Assembly (NCBI GenBank): GCA_910585715.1
Contig: CAJUEX010000046.1
Span: 10,972-29,501 of the forward strand
DNA: 18,530 nt
Direction: 5' to 3'
DNA from: an uncultured Lachnospiraceae bacterium
Lineage (GTDB): Bacteria > Bacillota > Clostridia > Lachnospirales > Lachnospiraceae
Shown: one piece after another, positions 13,831 through 18,530 of the stretch
Position numbering within the stretch: position 1 is the first letter of the stretch
How the letters are laid out: every line of letters starts with the position of its first letter
Notes under the pieces: generated by a model
Databases searched by the model: none
What the model saw: only the letters and a program-made list of their open reading frames with translations
Told to the model about the DNA's origin: nothing
Translations under genes and position numbers: made by a program

Positions 13831-14013
13831 ATGAATATTTTATTGGATACGCATATTTTGTTATGGACACTTACGCGTGATGAGGGTGCTCCTAAACATA
13901 ATGATCCATTTGATAGGATTATGTTGGCGCAATCGAAAGAAGATGCTTGTAAGTTTATCACTCACGATTCGTTAATGCCATTTTATAATGAACCGTGTGT
14001 GATAAATGTATAG
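13831..14013 (+). pseudogene. PIN-domain (VapC-like) toxin with internal deletion
   Basis: The 60 residues start as a PIN-domain RNase toxin (MNILLDTHILLWTL, first metal-binding Asp at residue 6) and end as one (DPFDRIMLAQSKEDACKFIT, then HDSLMPFY). PIN toxins of this type have about 125-130 residues. The join after TRDEGAPKH shows that about 65-70 residues, including the central catalytic Glu region, were removed in frame. The product is most likely inactive as a nuclease. It directly follows the frameshifted antitoxin. Confidence 0.82.
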
Positions 14014-14074
14014 GCCAATATTTTCTATAGCGTGGGCTTGGCGGTGTTATCATGACGAAGCAGATGGACTATTT

Positions 14075-14205
14075 TTATTCCTGCGAGCAACGAGCCAAGT
14101 GATTGCGTGTAAGCATTTGGCGACTGCTACGAGGGTCAAATACTCCGCCTCTTGGGGCGTTTCAAGTTTGATACCCTGCTGCTTGCGGCGGGACCTTTGA
14201 CTTTA
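14075..14205. repeat. Folded intergenic element (probable dispersed Lachnospiraceae repeat)
   Basis: Several hairpins in series are visible: GCCAAGTG/CATTTGGC (14094-14101 with 14114-14121), GTCAAA/TTTGAC enclosing the rest (14135-14140 with 14196-14201), CGCC/GGCG around TCTTGG (about 14146-14159), and CCCTGCTG/GCGGCGGG (about 14174-14191). Its plus-strand frame reads KYSASWGVSSLIP, a spurious peptide I recall from many gut Firmicutes genomes. That points to a dispersed repeat, but I cannot check copy number. It ends just before the ribosome binding site of the deformylase gene. Confidence 0.55.
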
Positions 14206-14221
14206 AAGGAGGCAGATGGAA

Positions 14222-14632
14222 ATGATAAAGCCGATTGTGAAAGATGTAATGTTTCTGGGACAGAAGTCAGAACCGGCAACAGCGGATGACGGACAGATTA
14301 TTACAGACTTACGGGATACCCTAAAGGCGCACAGGGATGGGTGTGTCGGTATGGCGGCAAATATGATTGGATATAAGAAACGCATTATTATTGTCGGCAT
14401 GGGTTTTGCAGATTTGATTATGCAAAATCCGGTTATTAAGAAAAAGTCAGGAAAATATGAAACAGAGGAAAGCTGTCTGTCCCTGACAGGCAGGAGAAAG
14501 ACAGAACGGTATCAGGATATCGAAGTGGAATATCGGGATGTTGCCTTCAAAAAGCAGAGACAGAAATTTTCGGGATATGTGGCACAGATTATCCAGCATG
14601 AAATGGATCATCTGGAGGGAATTATAATCTAA
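14222..14632 (+). CDS. def: Peptide deformylase-like protein
   Basis: Deformylases remove the N-formyl group from nascent proteins using a metal held by Cys and two His. The 136-residue protein has all three metal ligands: C85 in EESCLSLTG, and H126 and H130 in QHEMDHLEGI with catalytic E127. Two motif positions deviate. The usual GxGxAANQ is GMAANMIG, so the Gln of motif 1 is Met48, and EGCLS is ESCLS. I believe the Met variant is common in a clostridial subgroup. I chose the ATG at 14222, with AAAGGAGG 9 nt upstream; the ATG at 14216 is too close to it. It sits among decayed genes but is itself intact, so it may be a second deformylase. Confidence 0.87.
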   Translation: MIKPIVKDVMFLGQKSEPATADDGQIITDLRDTLKAHRDGCVGMAANMIGYKKRIIIVGMGFADLIMQNPVIKKKSGKYETEESCLSLTGRRKTERYQDIEVEYRDVAFKKQRQKFSGYVAQIIQHEMDHLEGIII

Positions 14633-14924
14633 AGGCTGGCATTTGCTTTCTGGAATTCATTAATATAAATTTTGTGACTTTTATTTTGGCGCTTAATCGA
14701 TGTACATAACACGTCCCGTTGTTTATTCAGTGCATTGCCATTAGTATATCCTTAAAAACCATAATGCTATCGTTTTTCCATAGTAATTGACGGCTGGTTG
14801 AGTTTAAGAGAGGGATAGCAGAAATCTGAGTTTATTTCATTAAATCTCACCAAGGGGGTCGATTTACCTAAGTTATATTTGATGCTGCATCAAGACCGCC
14901 ATTAAAATTATGCATATGAAAAGA
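14633..14924. other. Non-coding or decayed stretch
   Basis: I see no intact gene. A small perfect hairpin, TTGATG-CTG-CATCAA, is at 14879-14893. On the minus strand broken frames run between about 14900 and 14629 (for example KSTPLVRFNEI, then NKQRDVLCTSIKRQ), interrupted by stops. They may be the remains of a gene, but I cannot name it. Confidence 0.35.
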
Positions 14925-14974
14925 GAACAAATGTTCGAAAAACAGTGGACAAACAGGTGGATCTATGCTATACT
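14925..14974 (+). promoter_or_regulatory. Promoter with LexA/SOS-type box (site 2)
   Basis: GAACAAATGTTC is a perfect GAAC-N4-GTTC box (14925-14936). Nine bp later come TGGACA, 17 bp, TATACT (14946-14974). The uvrB remnant begins about 200 bp downstream. Because uvrB is a standard LexA-controlled gene in Firmicutes, this is best read as its old promoter, now separated from it by unrelated sequence (14975-15172, which holds small hairpins such as TGCAG/CTGCA at 15116-15130 and no gene). Confidence 0.75.
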
Positions 14975-15172
14975 ATAAAAAGTTTTCATTCCATGTAATT
15001 CATATGGTTTTAAATTGGATTATGGTGTAAGAATAAGATAAACAGGCTGCACTCATTCGCCCAGAGGCAGTTTTTGCTTGAGCGAATTGTTTAAAGGTAA
15101 ATTTATATATAATTGTGCAGGGCATCTGCATAATTAGGCAGAAGAGCTAATAAGGACTGAACTGCTTTCAAA

Positions 15173-15314
15173 ATGGAAACATTTACTATGAAGAATGTCA
15201 TTCAGAGATTGAATAAACCAACACTTGTCATAACTCATAACAAGACATTAGCAGCTCAGCTTTACGGTGAGTTCAAGGAATTTTTTTCCATAACGCAGTG
15301 GAATACTTTGTATT
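15173..15314 (+). pseudogene. uvrB: Decayed 5' fragment of uvrB (copy A)
   Basis: The frame TFTMKNVIQRLNKPTLVITH, then NKTLAAQLYGEFKEF, corresponds to about UvrB residues 46-80, just after the Walker A lysine. The first 45 codons, including the P-loop, are missing. A frameshift in the T-run near 15277 disrupts the end; read in another frame, the sequence continues NAVEYFV. It breaks at the codon after VEYFV and passes into the 72-bp repeat. UvrB is the damage-recognition helicase subunit of nucleotide excision repair; this piece cannot be functional. Upstream is an SOS-type promoter. At DNA level it differs clearly from copy B, so the two are not a recent duplication. Confidence 0.88.
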
Positions 15315-15386
15315 CTAATTTGGGGACAGGGTGAAAACCGCATTATTTAGTGTTATTTGGTGCTGATTGTACCGTATTTTGTGGAC
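15315..15386 (+). repeat. 72-bp direct repeat, copy 1 (att-like)
   Basis: Bases 15315-15386 are identical to 17504-17575. The repeat follows the uvrB break and ends with GTATTTTGTG (15374-15383) plus GAC. That 10-mer is also the uvrB sequence at the break in copy B (17492-17501). Sequences diverge directly after it. Confidence 0.93.
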
Positions 15387-15389
15387 AAG

Positions 15390-15923
15390 ATGGGGGAATG
15401 GGCTGTGTATAAAGAATTGATAAATATTTTTGAAAGAGCAAATAAAAGATTTTTATATGAAAATGCGGCATTTATTATGAGCGATGTGGCGGAACGGAGT
15501 CTTTGTAGTGCTTTGGCGTAGTGTATATATTTGGAAATAAGCAACAGTAAATATTCACGATATTATGTTGACACAGAATATAATAGAAATAACGGAAAAG
15601 TAAAGACCATCTATAATGACGATTTAAAGGTAGTATCTATTGTATGCGATTTAATTGTACATAGCCATGGAGAAATTGTAGAAAAGGATAATCTTATTGC
15701 CTTAGAGATGAAAAAAGCATATCGTAAGGTATGTGAGAAGGAGAATGATAAAGCAAGATTGGCTGCATTGACAAAAGAGTCATATGATGGAAAGACGCTA
15801 CCAGAATATGTATGTGGATATGAACTGGGGATATATTATGAAATAGATAGAAAATGCAGTTCAATTTATATTGAATATTATACAAAAGGGAAAATATTAA
15901 AAAGCTATATGCTTAATATTTAG
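15390..15923 (+). pseudogene. Hypothetical protein interrupted by an in-frame amber codon
   Basis: The frame is open from before the ATG at 15390 (or a GTG at 15405 preceded by GGGGGAA), through KELINIFERANKRFLYENAA and MSDVAERSLCSALA, to a TAG at 15519-15521. It then continues in the same frame with CIYLEISNSKYSRYYVDTEY, DLIVHSHGEIVEKDNLIALE and ELGIYYEID to a stop at 15923. Both halves belong to one protein of about 178 residues, resembling a hypothetical family I have seen in gut Firmicutes (SDVxERSLC and DLIVHSxG motifs). Function is unknown. The DLIVHSHGEIVEKDNLIALE block with H, E, E and D residues suggests an enzyme, perhaps a nuclease. It starts 4 bp after the 72-bp repeat. Confidence 0.7.
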
Positions 15924-15963
15924 AAAAATAGAAGTCTAAAAATGTAAGAAAAATTGATAAAAA

Positions 15964-15993
15964 TGAATTGGCTACACATGTGTAGCCAATTCA
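15964..15993. promoter_or_regulatory. 30-bp perfect palindrome upstream of the YhcG-like gene
   Basis: Left arm TGAATTGGCTACACA is followed directly by its exact complement, with no mismatch in 30 bp. It lies 11 bp before the ATG at 16005 and just ahead of the GGAG. No T-run follows, so it is not an ordinary terminator. As DNA it could be an operator for a dimeric regulator; as RNA it would make a 13-bp hairpin directly upstream of the Shine-Dalgarno. Confidence 0.85.
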
Positions 15994-16004
15994 ACGGAGC
16001 GAAT

Positions 16005-17025
16005 ATGGAAAAAAGAAATGAAGTGATAAAACAGGAAAAATGTGAATTAATGGTGGAGTTGGAGCAACAATTTTATGAGGATGTACGTCTTATATTGAAA
16101 CGAGCGAGAGAACAGGCTTACGATAGTGCTAATGGAATGCATATTGGAATGTAGGACGGCGAATTGTTGAGCAGGAGCAATATGGTGAAAAGAAAGCGAA
16201 ATATGGTTCTTATTTGATAAAAAAATATCAAAACAATTATCAGACGAATTCGGGACAGGATTTTCTGTGGCAAATTTAAAAAATTGTAGACAATTTTATT
16301 TGGCATTCTCAGAAGAGTCATATGGATTTGCAATAGCTGGTAAAATACCATGGTCTCATCTAAGGAGTATAATGAGAATTTCGGATGAAGAGGAGAGGAA
16401 TTTTTATTTAAATGAAGTTTTGACAGAAAATTGGTCTGTAAGAGTTTTGGAGCGCAATATTAAGAGTGGATATTACAAAAGAATGTTGTCTACACAGTTG
16501 CCTGATAAAGAAAATAAGGTATTGGAATTTGTGAAAGATCCATTTGTATTAGAATTCATGGGAGTCACTCCTAATATCAGTCAGTTAGAAAGCGATTTGG
16601 AAACAGCCATTATAAATAATCTTCAGAAGTTCTTGCTGGAAATGGGCAAGGGATTTTCGTTTGTGGGAAGGCAGATGAGAATATGTACAGAAACAACGGA
16701 TTTCTATATTGATTTGGTTTTTTATAATTATATTCTGAAATGTTTTGTCGTTATTGATTTAAAAACAAAGAAATTGACACATCAAGATATAGGGCAAATG
16801 GATATGTATGTCAGAATGTTTGATGACTTAAAGAGAAGAGAGGATGATAACCCAACAATCGGAATTATTTTTTGCACAGATAAGGATGAAACGATTGTGA
16901 AATATTCGGTACTTCATGAAAGTCAACAGATATTTGCTTCAAAGTATATGACTGTTTTACCGACAGTGGAAGAATTGCAGAAAGAATTAGAGAGAAATCA
17001 GTTGATTTATGATAGTGGTAAATAA
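16005..17025 (+). pseudogene. YhcG/DUF1016 family PDDEXK nuclease, two frameshifts
   Basis: The C-terminal 252 residues are an intact YhcG-type nuclease domain read from about 16267. It has NLKNCRQFYLAFSEESYGFA, IPWSHLRSIMRI, LNEVLTENWSVRVLERNIKS, and the catalytic core GFSFVGRQMRI, then FYIDLVFYN and FVVIDLKTKKLTHQDIGQMD (D, D-L-K). The N-terminal helical domain begins at the ATG 16005 (MEKRNEVIKQ, later DVRLILKRAREQAYDSAN). It loses frame near 16135, continues as AYWNVGRRIVEQEQYGEKKA, and shifts again at the A7 run near 16219 to SKQLSDEFGTGFSVANL. A TAG at 16152 ends the first frame. Intact members have about 330-350 residues and are often found near type I restriction loci and mobile elements. 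Confidence 0.88.
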
Positions 17026-17234
17026 GATCTATTTCCAATTGAATGATATGGAATACAAAATAGACTACTTTGTAAACAGTTATGACTACAAATTTGTGAC
17101 TTTCATTTGTGTAATTGCAAAAGTTTCTCTATAAACCAACCGAAAAACAAAAATGTACACGAATTATTTGTGAAATTACACGAATTTTATGGCTCATAGT
17201 AGTCGAAGTAATTCCGTGAAAGAGAGGTTTTTAT
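17026..17234. other. A/T-rich intergenic region with ACACGAATT motif repeats
   Basis: ACACGAATT occurs at 17157-17165 and 17178-17186, exactly 21 bp (two helical turns) apart. The reverse-oriented relatives ATTTGTGTAAT (17105-17115) and ATTCGTGTAAT (17634-17644, beyond the second 72-bp repeat) are also present. Each of the last two is preceded by TTTGTGAC at the same distance. No LexA box is visible before uvrB copy B. Confidence 0.5.
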
Positions 17235-17507
17235 ATGTCAAAATTTAAACTTCAAGCCCCCTACAAGCCCACAGGCGACCAGCCGCAGGCAATCGCAGAA
17301 CTGGTCAAAGGCTTTAAGGAGGGCAATCAATTCCAGACTTTGCTAGGCGTTACGGGTTCCGGCAAGACATTTACGATGGCGAATGTCATTCAAGAATTGC
17401 AGAAGCCGACGCTGGTCATCGCCCACAATAAGACCCTTGCGGCGCAACTTTACGGAGAATTCAAGGAGATGTTCCCTGAGAATGCGGTAGAGTATTTTGT
17501 GTCCTAA
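17235..17507 (+). pseudogene. uvrB: Truncated 5' fragment of uvrB (copy B), 90 codons
   Basis: The frame reads as the true N-terminus of UvrB: MSKFKLQAPYKPTGDQPQAI, the Walker A motif GVTGSGKTFTM, KPTLVIAHNKTLAAQLYGEF, and VEYFVS. It then hits TAA at the junction with the 72-bp repeat. A full UvrB has about 660 residues, so this lacks the Walker B and all other helicase motifs. There is no frameshift or missense decay in these 90 codons, unlike copy A, and GAGAGG lies before the ATG. The codons are clearly richer in G and C than those of all neighbours within 2 kb, which suggests a different source. It may still make a 90-residue peptide. Confidence 0.93.
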
Positions 17508-17575
17508 TTTGGGGACAGGGTGAAAACCGCATTATTTAGTGTTATTTGGTGCTGATTGTACCGTATTTTGTGGAC
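17504..17575 (+). repeat. 72-bp direct repeat, copy 2 (att-like)
   Basis: Identical to 15315-15386. It is flanked by two copies of GTATTTTGTG (17492-17501 in uvrB and 17563-17572 at its end), 71 bp apart. Confidence 0.93.
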
Positions 17576-17614
17576 GGAATAGAGGATTATGGACGAAATA
17601 ACACTAGGTGGACG
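17571..17614 (+). repeat. Three TGGACG direct repeats with 19-bp period
   Basis: TGGACG starts at 17571, 17590 and 17609. The first two 19-bp units share TGGACG-N-AATA. An 11-bp inverted pair, TAGTGTTATTT (17537-17547) and AAATAACACTA (17596-17606), spans the same junction. This is like protein-binding arrays at recombination sites or iterons, but it is short. Confidence 0.4.
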
Positions 17615-17694
17615 GGTGGAGTTTGTGACCTGGATTCGTGTAATGGACTATATAACACCATATGGATAAGAGCTATTATTTTTATGGAAGAATA

Positions 17695-17703
17695 TGTTAT
17701 AAT
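17695..17703 (+). promoter_or_regulatory. Extended -10 promoter of the RhuM gene
   Basis: TGTTATAAT (TGn-TATAAT) lies 18 bp before the start codon. The -35 is poor. The leader is about 12 nt, with AAGAGGTGGG as ribosome binding site. Confidence 0.55.
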
Positions 17704-17721
17704 TTGAAGAGGTGGGTATCT

Positions 17722-18530
17722 ATGCAGGAGCATGAGATTATATTATATCAGTTAGAGGATACAAATGTTTATGTGAATGTCATTTTTAAAGAAGAGACAT
17801 TTTGGATGACGCAAAGAGCAATGGCAGAATTATTTGATTGCACAGCAGATAATATTTCATTGCATTTGAAAAATATTTATAAAGAAGAAGAGTTGGATAC
17901 AGAGGCAACTACCGAGTTTTTCTCGGTAGTTCAAAATGAAGGTGGAAGAAATGTCAGCCGAAAAGTAAAATGCTTTAATTTAGATGCGATTATTGCTGTA
18001 GGATATCGTGTAAATTCAAAAAAGGCCACTAGGTTTCGACAGTGGGCAACGAAAACATTAAAAGAGTATATTATTAAGGGGTTTGTGTTAAATGATGATA
18101 TGTTAAAAAATGGAAAACCCTTTGGAAAAGATTATTTTGATGAATTATTAGAACGCATCCGGGAAATTAGGGCAAGTGAGCGTAGAGCCTATCAGAAAAT
18201 CACGGATATATTTGAGCAATGTAGCTATGATTATGATAAGAACAGTGAAATTACAAAGAATTTCTATGCTTTTGTTCAGAATAAACTTCATTTTGCAGTT
18301 ACTGGAAAGACAGCGGCTGAATTAATATATGAGCGTGCGGATTCAGAAAAGCCAGCTATGGGGTTGACAACATGGAAGGACGCACCAGATGGAAAAGTGC
18401 TAAAGCGGGATATAGGTATTGCCAAAAATTATTTAAATGAAAAGGAATTGTCCCGTTTAAATAGACTGGTAACCATGTTCATTGATTATGCTGAACTGAT
18501 GGCAGAAGATGAGATTTTAATGAGTATGCA
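17722..18530 (+). CDS. rhuM: RhuM family protein (3' end outside window)
   Basis: The 269 visible residues start MQEHEIILYQLEDTNVYVNV. They follow the RhuM pattern: EETFWMTQRAMAELFDCTAD, NISLHLKNIYKEEEL, EFFSVVQNEGGRNVSRKVKC, FNLDAIIAVGYRVNS, and RFRQWATKTLKEYIIKGFVL. Then come helical stretches up to ELMAEDEILMSM. RhuM was first seen in a Salmonella pathogenicity island; the family is widespread on mobile elements and near restriction systems, and its biochemical activity is not established. The N-terminal part looks like a DNA-binding, KilA-N/ORF6N-like domain. Members have about 330-350 residues, so 60-80 residues are missing at the window edge. There is no frameshift in the visible part, which makes it the best-preserved cargo gene of the island. 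Confidence 0.9.
   Translation, partial: MQEHEIILYQLEDTNVYVNVIFKEETFWMTQRAMAELFDCTADNISLHLKNIYKEEELDTEATTEFFSVVQNEGGRNVSRKVKCFNLDAIIAVGYRVNSKKATRFRQWATKTLKEYIIKGFVLNDDMLKNGKPFGKDYFDELLERIREIRASERRAYQKITDIFEQCSYDYDKNSEITKNFYAFVQNKLHFAVTGKTAAELIYERADSEKPAMGLTTWKDAPDGKVLKRDIGIAKNYLNEKELSRLNRLVTMFIDYAELMAEDEILMSM

Noticed and set aside
13428..13961. 177-codon minus-strand frame across the toxin-antitoxin remnant
   Set aside because: It is antisense to the recognisable PIN and antitoxin sequence and has low-complexity Ser/Leu/Ile composition.
14006..14200. 64-codon frame after the PIN fragment
   Set aside because: It runs through a hairpin-rich repeat, has no ribosome binding site, and its composition is not protein-like.
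13281..14496. 12-mer CCCTGACAGGCA present near 13281 and inside the deformylase gene near 14482
   Set aside because: Flanks are unrelated and the second copy encodes conserved deformylase residues, so chance is sufficient.
14629..14900. Minus-strand fragments reading KSTPLVRFNEI and NKQRDVLCTSIKRQ
   Set aside because: Several stops and frame changes are needed to join them and I recognise no family; it is too weak to call a pseudogene.
17546..17708. Open frame from the second 72-bp repeat up to the RhuM promoter
   Set aside because: It has no Shine-Dalgarno and contains the RhuM -10 region; only the repeat-encoded prefix is shared with the frame after copy 1.
1..18530. tRNA, rRNA and CRISPR arrays
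   Set aside because: No cloverleaf with CCA-type end, no rRNA signature and no regularly spaced identical repeats of CRISPR length were found by eye.

Overview
The window looks like a chromosomal segment of a Gram-positive anaerobe of the Lachnospiraceae type (class Clostridia). The evidence is low-to-moderate GC, strong AGGAGG ribosome binding sites, canonical TTGACA/TATAAT promoters, and a gene set of pyruvate formate-lyase, MecA, a DUF1858 redox protein, spore/cell-wall hydrolases and LexA-type SOS boxes. Genus cannot be read from the sequence alone.

Region 1 (1-5100): the 3' end of dnaB converges on a small 2[4Fe-4S] ferredoxin across a shared bidirectional terminator. Then, all on the minus strand, come pflA and a pyruvate formate-lyase (PFL) operon. 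The PFL is unusual. The 679-residue catalytic protein has the Cys-Cys pair but stops before the glycyl radical domain, which is a separate 81-residue gene two positions downstream. Between them is a 67-residue protein that begins like the radical domain but ends in a cysteine motif instead of the radical glycine. A 740-bp gap between this operon and pflA holds a terminator, a 148-nt near-palindrome with perfect 27-bp arms, a 25-bp hairpin and a GA-rich tandem repeat.

Region 2 (5100-7550): a small membrane protein, a DUF1858 protein, mecA (minus strand), and a 770-bp gap with a well-formed promoter feeding a strongly structured candidate non-coding RNA, followed by a second folded segment.

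Region 3 (7550-13260): a tight plus-strand cluster of a GH18/SH3 cell-wall hydrolase, a CwlD-like amidase, sua5, rpiB, dCMP deaminase, and a coiled-coil protein fused to a SleB-type hydrolase domain.

Region 4 (13260-18530): an accessory, decaying island. It has two SOS-type promoters; a broken VapBC-like toxin-antitoxin pair; a deformylase-like gene; a decayed 5' piece of uvrB; an amber-interrupted hypothetical gene; a doubly frameshifted YhcG/DUF1016 nuclease preceded by a 30-bp perfect palindrome; a second uvrB 5' piece of different base composition; and a RhuM gene running off the end. Both uvrB pieces break at the same codon and continue into an identical 72-bp sequence that ends in a second copy of the uvrB breakpoint core. 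The simplest reading is repeated site-specific insertion into uvrB. Each insertion would carry defence-like cargo plus a replacement uvrB 5' end, leaving the previous 5' end stranded as a fossil. No recombinase gene and no uvrB 3' part lies inside the window.
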